DNA of 64,000 bases from assembly GCA_001632435.1 (NCBI GenBank), contig KV424004.1, forward strand, positions 65,011-129,010, given 5' to 3'. The notes beneath the pieces are model-generated. The model had not been told where the DNA came from, did not search any database, and worked only from the letters and a program-made list of their open reading frames with translations. Source of the stretch: Calocera cornea HHB12733 (lineage: Eukaryota; Basidiomycota; Dacrymycetes; Dacrymycetales; Dacrymycetaceae). Position numbers and translations under genes: made by a program. This document shows, piece after piece, positions 20,404-29,760 of this stretch (its first letter is position 1; each line of letters opens with the position of its first letter).

Positions 20404-22298
20404 ATGTCTGCATCCCGCTCCCCTTCCCCAGTGGAGAATGACTGGTCGTGTAAGTACTTATTTTACAAACTGTCAGGTGACAGTTGGGCTGACAGTTGAC
20501 AGATTTGGAACACCATTGCAGCCTTATTGTCAGCGGTGACGAATGGCTGTATACGGTCTATGTTCCAGCACCCTCCTTCCTGTCTGCAGAGCTTCCTCCT
20601 GCTGAAATGGGGCTACCTGGGGATCTGGCAACTGGAGAAGAGCCCACCGATGTCTTCATCAAGGATGACGAGGGCTGGCGCGCGTTGGGCAAGGTCTCGG
20701 GGCGCGGCTTTGAAAGATTCCCTGTGGCATCAATTGCCAAGAAGACTAGGCTGGTTCTGGGGGGGCCTTTGCCTGTCTGGCGCCCAGATGGTGCTGCTAG
20801 ACAGCTGGCTAGCAAGCTGAGGAAGCAGGGGAAAGGTGAGTGACAGTTTCTAACCCTAACTGTCACCGATTCTGACTGTCACTTAGCCACACCTCCCATC
20901 ACTCCCAGGAAGGCATCCAAGCGTGCCAGGAGGCCTTCCAGCAGTCCCCCTCCCGAGCCAAGCAAGAAGACGCGCGTGCGCCGTGAGCCGTCACTCAACA
21001 AGGTGCAGATGGTCGAAACTGTCACCCCTCGAACTGTCAGCGGTCGAACTGTCAGCGGTCGAAATCGTCGCTCCCCGCTCCTAGAACCGCGCGCTGACAC
21101 TCCTGAGAGTGAGGAGGGGATGATCATCGATGAGGAGGAGCTCTCCAGCAATGATGAGCTGGTCAGAGTCCTCATCAATGAGGATCTCTTCAACTATCAG
21201 CCGCAGGCTCTCCAAGATGCCGATGCTATTGCTGCCCTGGAGAAGAATGCCACTGAATATGGCAACGATTTCCTCATCCCGCTGCGTACATACTGGGTCG
21301 AGAACTTCCCCAATGCGACGACGAATGGCTACGCCGGCGTGCTCATCCTGGAGGCCCTCATGGGTCTGGAATACAAACTGTCAGCAGTGGTTGGGAGGCG
21401 CATTGCCGACTTCCTCTCCAACCCTGTGATGCGCCCCACGGTCGATCATGTCCTCGCCGATCTCATGGATGGGCCCAAGAGTGTGAAGGTCCAAGAGCCT
21501 CACAAGAACCATACGGGGTACAATCACCTCCGAACTGTCATTCTGTCACTGATGACACACTCTGCCGGCGACATTCCTACAAGCTCCGTGCCTGTGTTCT
21601 CAGCATTCGATATACGCTGCAACAGCCGGGATGGTCTTTCAACATGCAAGCTGCGGGTCCCACGTGACTACACTGACAGTTGGGAAACTGTCACTCCAAC
21701 GCCGCAGGAAGATGCCGAGCCTGCTTCTGTCATCACCCCGGGTGGGACTCTGTCCGATTTCCATTGGGATGCTCCTGGATGCTCCTATGGTGTAGTCCAC
21801 ATCGATGGTCTCAGCAATGTGAGCCCAGCCAAGCTGTGGCTGAAGGCATCGGCGACGCCTCACAACAGGGCCGTGATGAAGGCATTTGGCCACTACAACC
21901 GCAGTTCTCAAATGTCTGCGGTTGCCATACCTTTGCTGGAGAACATTTCTTACTGGCTGGTCACCCCCCAGAACTGGGAGAAGGAGGGAGGAGCATTTGT
22001 GGAGGCGGGGGCGTTCCATTTGGTGCTGACATTCCAACTGTCAGCACATTGTACTTTCCGGGCATACAACCGCGCAGAGTGGCCGGCTATGAAGAAGTTC
22101 CTTAAATGGATCATTCACGACATTTCCAGCCAAGGTGCCATCGACAGATCGGATGAAGCAATGCTGATTGTGGAGGATTTGAGGGTGTGGAGGGGTTTGG
22201 GCACCGGAAATGCCAAAGATGACCGATGGGTGGCCCGCCAGTTGGTCAGAGTCAAGGCTCTGGAACAGGCTGCCAAGGCTCAGGCAGAAGAGAACTAG
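20404..22298 (+). CDS. Transposon-borne protein of unknown function, possible JmjC/cupin-like fold
   Basis: Exons 20404-20449, 20503-20835 and 20887-22298 sum to 596 residues without a stop. The N-terminal third is basic and Ser/Pro/Arg-rich. The octamer appears there three times and is read as ETVTPRTVSGRTVSGR. The C-terminal half looks folded. It includes FHWDAPGCSYGVVHIDG followed by KLWLKA, which resembles the HxD and following strand of JmjC or cupin oxygenases. I cannot place a matching distal histidine, so this is only a suggestion. Both introns consist largely of the octamer. The neighbouring transposase gene suggests cargo or an accessory transposition protein. Confidence 0.6.
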
Positions 22299-22720
22299 TA
22301 GATAGTATACCTCTTGATATGATCATACCTTTTTCTGATGAATAATACCTTTTTTGAACGCTTCAACATGTTTCCCAAGGGGTGACAGTTCAAACTGTCA
22401 CCCTAACTGTCAGCACCCCTGTACCCCTCCAGTCTGGCGTTTCCAGCAGGTTTCAGACTCTGGAAGCAAGCCTCACACTTAAAGTATTTGTTATTAAACA
22501 TATTTCATTACTAGATAAACTAACTACTGGATATAAAATAATGCTACAAAAAAAAAAAACCCAGACGCTGCAGCAGCGTCCGGGGGCATGTTGAAGTGAG
22601 CGCCCGAGGACCCCTACAGGGTGCCGCGTCCAGCGCACTGCACCGCCACCGACCCTGAGCTGCCGCGCGGCGGGGGCTGCGGCGCGCGGCAGACCCTGGG
22701 AGGGTTAGCTGCCGCCTTAT
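22299..22720. other. Right arm of the transposon
   Basis: Three last octamers at 22383-22411 are followed by an AT-rich stretch with a run of A at about 22549-22559. After it comes a GC-rich, partly palindromic part (GACGCTGCAGCAGCGTC near 22564-22580; GCCGCGCGGC near 22662). No gene is visible. Confidence 0.5.
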
Positions 22721-22731
22721 GTTTTTGCTGA
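22721..22731 (-). repeat. Right terminal inverted repeat of the Plavaka element
   Basis: GTTTTTGCTGA is the exact complement of 14159-14169. It is followed by TGCA at 22732-22735. Confidence 0.75.
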
Positions 22732-22736
22732 TGCAA

Positions 22737-22964
22737 CCTGTCACGCAGGAGATTGGCCGCGCGACCATCGGAGGGACTAACAGTTCACGGTACCCCATGC
22801 GCAAGATCAACATCAATGTGGCCAGGACGGTGGATGTAGATCAGGAGGAGATTGACATGGAGAGGGGAGGGAAGGATGAGAGCTCGGACGTGGATGTCTT
22901 CATGAACGACAAGATGCCGCGCGAGATGTCCTATGAACATACCAACGACTCGAACGCCTTCTGA
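22737..22964 (+). pseudogene. 3' fragment of a duplicated membrane-protein gene
   Basis: Starting right at the transposon end, this encodes VTQEIGRATIGGTNSSRYPM and continues to the stop at 22962-22964. It is closely similar to the last exon of the gene at 55177-56563 (from about 56340). Similarity goes on past the stop into about 100 bases of 3' flank; GAGCAGCCAGTCTGC is shared at about 23030 and 56630. The seven upstream exons are absent. To the left of the transposon there is kinase relic C instead, so the 5' part was lost. The fragment has no start of its own and should not be functional. Confidence 0.9.
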
Positions 22965-23357
22965 GGTCCGGACGCTCTGTCTTGCTAGTACTTTTGCGTT
23001 GTTAGGCAGTCTTGTAGGAGGTAAAACCGAGCAGCCAGTCTGCAAACATTCTTTTGTACACCGGGGGGCCATTGATGTGGCAGACTCAATGTCCCTTGGC
23101 CAGGCGCAGGGATATCTCCGCTCGGCTCCGATTGGGTGGCGAGTCACGAAATTTCTGGGCGGGACCCTTGGGAAAGTCGCCAGAGGCGCGCCTCACAGCC
23201 AAAGGGCACGACTCGACCAAGGTGCATGCGCCTCCCCTTGCATAGGCACCCACGACATCTCCCATTCACCTCCAAGCGCTTTATACACTCTCAGACATCC
23301 GCTGCTGATACTGCTACTGCCAACACTCTCAAGTCCCGTAGGTATCCGACCCCGAGC
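22965..23357. promoter_or_regulatory. Region upstream of GRS1
   Basis: The first 100 bases are duplicated 3' flank of the gene at 55-56 kb. The rest is presumably the GRS1 promoter and leader, with a TTTATA-like stretch near 23280. Confidence 0.4.
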
Positions 23358-25579
23358 ATGGCTACCACTAGTGCGGTCAAGAAAGATGCGCACCCCTTCA
23401 ATCGGGAGACGCTCGAGGCGCTCTTGACCAGGAGGTTTTTCTTCACGCGCGCGTTCGAGATATATGGCGGTGAGTGCCTAAAGCTGGGATATATGCGGCG
23501 GTTGTTGATGAGCGACAGGCGTCGCGGGTCTGTACGATTACGGCCCGCCCGGCTCGGCGCTCCAGGCAAACATCGTCGAGTTCTGGCGCAAGCACTTCAT
23601 CATCGAGGAGGAGATGCTCGAGTTGGACACGACTATCATGACCCTCTCCGACGTCCTGAAAACGTCCGGCCACGTCGATAAGTTTACCGACTGGATGGTC
23701 AAGGACAGCAAGACGGGTGATGTGCTCCGCGCGGACCACCTCGTTGAGGGCGTCCTCGAGGCTCGCCTGAAGGGCGACAAGGAGGCGCGCGGCGTGAAAG
23801 CCGCCGCCGTTGTCGAGAGCGATGCGGACAAGAAGAAGAAGCGCAAGAAGGACGTCAAGAGCACGGCTGTGCAGCTCGACGACAGCGTCGTCGAGCAGTA
23901 CGAGAGCATCCTCGCACAAATCGACAACTACACGGGCCCGCAGCTCGGCGAGCTCATCCGCACCCACGCCATCGTCAACCCCGACACGGGCAACGAGGTC
24001 GGCGAACCGGTCGAGTTCAATCTCATGTTCGAGTCGTCCATCGGCCCCACGGGTCAGGTCAAGGGCTACCTCCGGCCCGAGACGGCCCAGGGCCACTTTG
24101 TCAACTTCTCCCGCCTCCTCGAGTTCAACTACGGCCGCGTCCCCTTCGCCTCCGCCCAGATCGGTAGGAGCTTCAGGAATGAGATCTCGCCCCGCGCCGG
24201 CTTGCTTCGCGTGCGCGAGTTCACGATGGCCGAGATCGAGCACTATGTGGACCCGCTCGACAAGCGTCACGCGCGCTTCGACGAGGCGAAGAACATCGTC
24301 CTCTCCCTCCTGCCCAAGGATGTGCAAGCTGCGGGCCACACGACCCTTACCAAGATGACTGTCGGCGAGGCCGTTGCCAAGGGCATCGTCGACAACGAGA
24401 CGCTCGGCTACTTCCTCGGCCGCATCTACCTCTTCCTCACCGGCATCGGCATTGACCCCGCGCGCCTGCGCTTCCGCCAGCACATGCAGAACGAGATGGC
24501 GCACTACGCGGCCGACTGCTGGGACGCCGAGATCCAGTCGAGCTACGGCTGGATCGAGTGCGTTGGCTGTGCGGACCGATCCGCATACGACCTTACCGTG
24601 CACGCGAAGAAGACGGGCCAGAAGCTGGTCGTTAGGCAGGCGCTGCCAGAACCCATCGTGATCGAGAGGTGGACAGCGGAGATTGAGAAGAAGCTGTTTG
24701 GCCCCAGGTTCAAGAAGGACGCTAAGGCAGTCGAGGACGCAATCATGCTGCTGGACGAGCAGCAGCTCGTCAAGCTGAAAACGGAGCTGGCGAACGGGTA
24801 CGTCAGCTCCGGAAAGAAATAGGTTCTTTGCTGATGTAGTATTAGCCCGGTACCACTGAAAATTGCCGACGGCCGGGAATTCGAGATCACGTCCGATCTT
24901 CTTACTATATCCAAGAGGGTCTTCAAGGAGACTGGTGGGTTGTGAAGGTTTCCTTGCGACACCCAGCTCACACATCCGCAGTCCGCGAGTTCACCCCCAA
25001 CGTCATCGAGCCATCCTTTGGTCTCGGCCGTATCTTCTACTCCCTCCTCGAGCACTCCTTCTGGTGCAGAGAGTCCGACGAAAACCGCGGCGTCCTCTCT
25101 CTACCCTCTGCCATCGCGCCCATCAAGGCTCTGATCGTCCCGATTAGCAACAACGAGCAATTTGCTCCGTTTGTTCGTCGGATCTGTGGGTCCTTCATGT
25201 TCGGTAGCGTCGTTCATTGGCTGACTATGTGTTGCAGCTGCTCAGCTAAGGAAGGCCGGCGTTGCATGCCGCGTCGATGACTCGAGTGCGACCATCGGCA
25301 AGCGCTATTCCCGTAACGACGAGCTCGGCACACCGTTTGGCATCACTGTTGACTTTGCCAGTATGTGCTCTATACCGCTTATATCTTCGCTTGCTGACAG
25401 TTTGTGCAGCTGTCCAAAATGGCACCATCACACTCCGCGAGCGTGACACCACCGACCAGCGGATTGGCAAGATCGAGGAGGTCGTCGCCGTCGTGATCGA
25501 TCTCATTGATGGCACGATCGACTGGGCGCAGGCATGCGAACGCGTTCCTGCATATACTGGCGTGCAGGATGTGGACTAG
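23358..25579 (+). CDS. GRS1: Glycine--tRNA ligase (glycyl-tRNA synthetase), eukaryotic type
   Basis: Class II synthetase that charges tRNA-Gly in cytosol and mitochondria of fungi. Six exons (23358-23469, 23519-24797, 24846-24934, 24982-25185, 25238-25360, 25410-25579) sum to 658 residues, the expected length. Near the start is [20 protein letters not shown]. Then come [13 protein letters not shown], the class II motif 2 region [31 protein letters not shown] motif 3 ([20 protein letters not shown]) and an anticodon-binding domain with [11 protein letters not shown] Lys-rich insert lies near residue 150. The last intron (25361-25409) contains one TGACAGTT octamer like those in the transposon 3 kb upstream. 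The gene appears intact and typical of the family. Confidence 0.97.
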
Positions 25580-26022
25580 ATATACGCAGTGCGCGGAACG
25601 GATCTTAATGACAATCAAAAGACTGTTGAGCTGAACACGAGGCGGGAAGATTGTGAGACAGTCGGCCATCCATCCAGTCATCACGCTTCCTCCCATCACA
25701 GCTCTTTGATTGTGTACAAATCTGAAGGCTGTGATGCAACCCCGCTGTGGATCACAACTCGGATCACAACTCGCACTCAAGAGCATGTCCTTTCCTGAGC
25801 TGCGGCGTCGCCCGCCACGAGCATTGGCGCTTACCCCGTCGGGTAGCTGCAGAATCATGTTGCAACCCTTCGGCCAACTGCGTATCAGGTGGGGCATTGA
25901 GCAGTGCGTGCGTATACGTGCCTGCCCGGGTATAAGTAGAAGGCCTGTAGTCTCCATCGAAAGTGCAAACGTCGCCTCTGCAACTAGCCGAATACACAGC
26001 CCAACGCTACCACTAACTCCCA
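25580..26022. other. Spacer after GRS1
   Basis: Contains two tandem words, GGATCACAACTC, at 25748-25770, and a TATA-like box before the small ORF at 26023. No gene is recognised. Confidence 0.4.
25931..25938 (+). promoter_or_regulatory. TATA-like box
   Basis: TATAAGTA in the context CCCGGGTATAAGTAGAAGG lies 92 bases before the ATG of the small secreted-peptide ORF. This spacing is ordinary for fungal genes. Confidence 0.5.
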
Positions 26023-26217
26023 ATGAAGTCCTATGCGCTCCTGGTCACCGCCGCTCTTGCCGGCGTCTCGCTTGCCGACTCTGTCTTGACGTCCTCACTC
26101 CCGCTTCTCTGGTGGTGTGCCGTACGGTTCGCACCTCGTACTGTTCCTTCCACCTCCTAACTCCCAGAGCAGAAAAAGGCCACGATAATGCTGCAGAACG
26201 GCCAGGCACCATTTTAA
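26023..26217 (+). pseudogene. Remnant of a small secreted protein gene
   Basis: The ATG opens MKSYALLVTAALAGVSLADS, a clear signal peptide ending near ALAGVSLA. The frame soon ends. A later piece, KKATIMLQNGQAPF followed by TAA at about 26170-26217, resembles the start of the mature part of small secreted proteins of Agaricomycetes, from memory of the family style. No splice I tried joins the two without a stop. Promoter-like sequence is kept, so decay may be recent. Confidence 0.35.
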
Positions 26218-27236
26218 GTGTCTATCTTCCCAGGAGGCCAGGTCGTCGATCAACCCGTACGTATGATACCCGACGTCTAAGCCAGGGCTGAGAGCTGGTG
26301 ACATGGCTCAGATTGAAGTATCTCCGACCACCTTGGCTCATCAGATAAACTAGCTGGTTAACCTAAGTGCTGAAACGTCACTGCAGGTGTTCGACACACT
26401 CACACGTACCACGCCTGGCGGATCTGTTGTCAGCACTTTCGAAACCAGGGATACGTAGGGGGATTTGGCATTCACCTCGCCGATAGTAGGTACACTACGA
26501 CATTGCCCTGATAGTCTATGACCTGAAGGGCCGTAGGTCACAATACAAGCTGGTACTAGCACGAGCCACCTGTGAACTCGTCAAGCGGCGGGATATAACA
26601 TCTAAACAAGAGTGCGTTAGACAGCTACATGAAGCAAGCCAAGGCACGCCACAGTGTACCGCGGTAGCGAGTACAAAGGCTTTGGACGTACTGTAGCTGT
26701 ATGTCGAGAACAATCGAACTACACACCTAGAATGCGATCAATCCATTTTGATGTCGCTGCCGACGGCTAGCCTCGTGTCCGCCGCTTAGCGTGCAAATAA
26801 AGAGACGATACAGTGTCAGAACATCCCCGCAACGTGGGAACCTCCCAGCACGTGAGTGGGGAGCTAGAAGATCAAGGAGCTTCCTGCGACGGTTGATCGA
26901 CTTCCAGGGAGCTGTTAAAGATCAATGGGGCTCCTTTTAACAGCCTAGAGCAACGCAGAGAGCTGTGCAATCTACCAACCGCTGTGCTCTTTGTATTGCT
27001 ACATGAATGTAGAGCTGTTTTCGGCAATTGCAGCTCCAATGTTGGAAAGAAAGCCGGACGCTGTGGTACCGATCCGCAGAGGACGGATGAGAGCGAGCAC
27101 AGGAAGCGTTAACAAATCCGCCTGCCCTTATTTGCCTGCGGCTAGGAGAAAACACGTCCATTGTGCAATGTATGGAGCCCCGAGACTCGAGGGTATATGC
27201 AACGCGCTGGCGAGTCCCGCCAAATGCGTCCGGCCT
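26218..27236. other. Intergenic stretch
   Basis: No gene is recognised. An imperfect hairpin lies at about 26910-26945 (arms CTGTTAAAG and CTTTTAACAG), flanked by repeated GGAGCT words. Confidence 0.4.
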
Positions 27237-29139
27237 TCAAGCTTCAAGATTCTCTCTGCGAGATGTAATCACACACTTGAAAGGCAGTGGATGCCTGTCA
27301 AAGGCGTTAACGGTCTGGAGGGGGATGGAAATGGGGAAATCTTACACTAGTAGATTGCCGTCAAGCTCTGTTGTTGATGGGGTAATTTCCTTGCCCATGT
27401 CGTCTGTTGCCTTCCGGAAGTCATATGCCCACAGCAAGTTCGCCATGGCCAGGAAGAGTGCATTCTGGGCGAAGTCCCTCCCTGGACAGACCCTACGACC
27501 AAACCCGAAAACCGGTGGGTCCGGGGCAGCAGGTTCCGCGAGGAATCTTTCTGGTCGAAAGGTGTCGTAGTCGGGATAGACCTGAGCGTCTCGGCACATG
27601 TTCCTGATTCGCGTTAGCTACGAGCCGGATTGTCCCAATCACGTGGTCTTACCAAATGCTACCAAATATGTATGTTCCCTTTGGAACTACATAGCCTTTG
27701 TACTCGACATCCTAGTCCGGTTAGATCCTGCTATGTCGTTTCAGCTGGCATTCGTACCTCTGCAACCATGTGTGGCAGGCCTGGCACGGTAATGTCTCAG
27801 TCATACGGAAAAGAACTACTGGAGGTCACTCACCAACAGGAAGCACTGGCCGCCACCTGAGTGTCTCCTTCATCACGGCGCGCAGATATGGCATCTGATC
27901 TCGGCTTTCAAAGGTTGGAGCGCTACCTCCGGAGACAGAATCGATCTCGGCCTGCACCTTCCTGAACACTTCTGGGTAGAGAACCATAGCCAGTATGAAC
28001 CAATGTAATGTGTATGGTGTCTGTTAGCAAATCAGTGGTCAATTTTAGGAACCATACATAATTGTTACCGTTTCTACACCTGCACCACTGATGTGAGGTT
28101 AGGAATGGCTAAACACAAAAAAGAGAGGAATTTACTAGAGCGCGAAAGAAGTCCAAGCGATTTCTTCGTCGGAGATCCCTTCGACTTTGTCACGCATACG
28201 CACACAGCTGGCCACAAATCCAGATTGGCTCTGCAAGTAACGGTTAATCAACACGCAGTCGTGAAGCAAGCTGGTTAGACAAACCTTTCCTCTGAGGCCC
28301 GGCTCGGCCATGTCCATCAAGAATCGCGTTCCTTCGGTAAAGTACTTCGTCCCGTATTGCTTCCACTTGCTAAGGCTCTCGGGAATAATGCCCAATGCGG
28401 GAATGAGGTTGATAATGAAAGTTGCCGGAGACATCGCGTCGCCGAGCGCTTCAACCATCTCCCACACCTTGTGGATTTTTTCGTCCGTGTTGTCCCCACC
28501 GGCATCCGAGCCGTACATTGCTCGGTATGTCAGTGTGCCGCTGAACTGGGTCAGTCGTTTTCCCAGGAGTAACGGGTCGATATGAGCCAGGTCCTTGATC
28601 AAGCTTTTCGTTTCTTCTTCATAAAGGGAGCGGTAATTCTCGGAGGCTCGAATGTTGAAGACTTCGTGAGATACGCGTCGGCATCGCCGCCAGCTAGTGC
28701 CCTAGTCAGCGGGACCAACACACCCGGAGTAGGTAGCGCACCGATCATTGTAAGGCTCGAGCGTGAAGACGATATGTCGCAGCATGTACACCGCCTAAAC
28801 GTCTTCAGCGAGGTGCATAATCAACAGCTATATCCAGCCCACCATGGGAGGCGTCGGTCGGTCAGCCGTCTGCAAGCTCATCTTCTCCAGGATGTCGCCT
28901 GCAGCATCAGTCCGAGTGATGACGAGGAACTTCTGCCCCGCAGCCGAGAACATGAAAAAGCCATCGTACAGATTAGCCCACTCGTCGAACTTTCGAAAGA
29001 TAAACTTGGAAGGAAGGTCCAGCGCGGAGCCGAGAATCGGCAGACCCTTCGGGCCGGGCGGGAGGCGTCGCGTCTCCCGGCTCCGGTAAAGCAGGGCAAA
29101 AGCGAGCAGCGCGGCCACCAAGAGCAGCCAGGACAGCAT
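27237..29139 (-). CDS. Cytochrome P450 monooxygenase
   Basis: A microsomal haem-thiolate monooxygenase; the substrate cannot be told. Ten exons join to 485 residues: 28843-29139, 28742-28794, 28285-28693, 28136-28230, 28069-28087, 27834-28020, 27758-27780, 27653-27711, 27346-27603 and 27237-27294. An N-terminal membrane anchor (LLLVAALLAFALLY) precedes the PPGPKGLPILG hinge. WRRCRR marks the C helix. YGAGVETT lies in the I helix, KETLRWRP is the ExxR motif, FRPERF the PERF motif, and FGFGRRVCPGR the haem-binding loop with its Cys ligand. Exons of 19 and 23 bases are unusually short, but phase and motifs require them. The end HPLPFKCVITSRRENLEA is typical. It looks functional. Confidence 0.93.
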
Positions 29140-29732
29140 GTTTGTCTAGAGCAGTGTTGAGAGGGGAGGCAATGTCGCGTCCCGCAGTGCAGGCCAGCCC
29201 TCGCCAGCATAAGTACCGGCCCGCTTTCACGGGCACATATCAAAATAGCCTGCAGCAATTTCGAGCTGTCACCGTGCCGCGGTCATACACAGCGCCGCCT
29301 TCGAACCCGCCTGCATATCCTTTTCCGGTTGCTGAGTCTGCTGGACCCACGTAAAACGACTTGCCAAATGAGCGACCAATCGGGAGTATCCTGGAAAACG
29401 CTGGGACCACGCCCGCGGAAATGAAGGAGGAAGCTCGCGGCGCACATTAGGTGAAGGCCCGGGTAAGCAGATCGGGCGTGGCCGAATGCAGCCGTATCAG
29501 AGTGTCGCATTTTCACGCCAAGACCGCGTCTGCTGAAGAGGAATAAATAGATTGCCAGATGTGGAATAGAGAAGCTGTGCGCATGGAATGCCAAGGGCTT
29601 GACTACAGTACATGACAGCGAGCACCTAGGAGCGGAAGGTCTTGAGCGGGTCCAGATGCAAATAAGAGAAGATATGCGCGTGAAATGTCCAACCAATAGT
29701 CAAGGGCTGGATAAACTACATGATAGCGTGGG
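29140..29732. other. Spacer between the P450 and DBP9
   Basis: Contains the P450 promoter and the DBP9 3' flank. About 29594-29653 is a diverged second copy of 29706-29760, the end of the DBP9 gene; both contain GGAAGGTCTTGAGCGGGTCC. Confidence 0.6.
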
Positions 29733-29760
29733 CTAGGAACGGAAGGTCTTGAGCGGGTCC
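29594..29760. repeat. Short tandem duplication at the 3' end of DBP9
   Basis: GGAAGGTCTTGAGCGGGTCC is present at 29641-29660 and again at 29741-29760. About 35 bases of looser similarity lie to the left of each copy. The right copy encodes the last residues of Dbp9 (DPLKTFRS); the left copy lies beyond the stop. Confidence 0.7.

Larger units (their letters stand above)
14487..22411. repeat. Array of about 57 TGACAGTT/AACTGTCA octamers filling the transposon
   Basis: Counted by eye, the octamer occurs about 57 times in 8.6 kb, in both orientations, against roughly 0.3 expected by chance. Inverted pairs are frequent, for example at 14487-14530, 15725-15755 and 20468-20500. It lies in spacers, in introns (20450-20502, 20836-20886 and one near 15048-15077 are largely made of it) and in exons. 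In exons it is read as TVS, LSA, DS or LTV, for example three times in a row at 21015-21060. It also supplies splice acceptors (CTGACAG) and follows donors (GTGAGTGACAGTT). One further copy was seen at about 25393, in a GRS1 intron. Confidence 0.9.
14159..22731 (+). mobile_element. Plavaka-type DNA transposon (CMC superfamily), about 8.57 kb
   Basis: The ends are perfect 11-base inverted repeats, TCAGCAAAAAC (14159-14169) and GTTTTTGCTGA (22721-22731), flanked by TGCA on both sides. Inside both ends are GC-rich palindromic stretches. It carries a DUF6532-type gene on the minus strand, a zinc-finger plus Plavaka transposase gene, and a third gene with a possible HxD motif on the plus strand. 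All three have readable exons. The octamer TGACAGTT/AACTGTCA occurs about 57 times between 14,487 and 22,411. The Plavaka assignment rests on my recognising the transposase. The limits rest on the inverted repeats and on where the truncated host gene begins at 22,737. Confidence 0.8.

Noticed and set aside
23443..24975. A 510-codon open frame on the minus strand across GRS1
   Set aside because: It is antisense to a clear glycyl-tRNA synthetase exon; strong codon bias in the real gene keeps the opposite frame open. It resembles no family.
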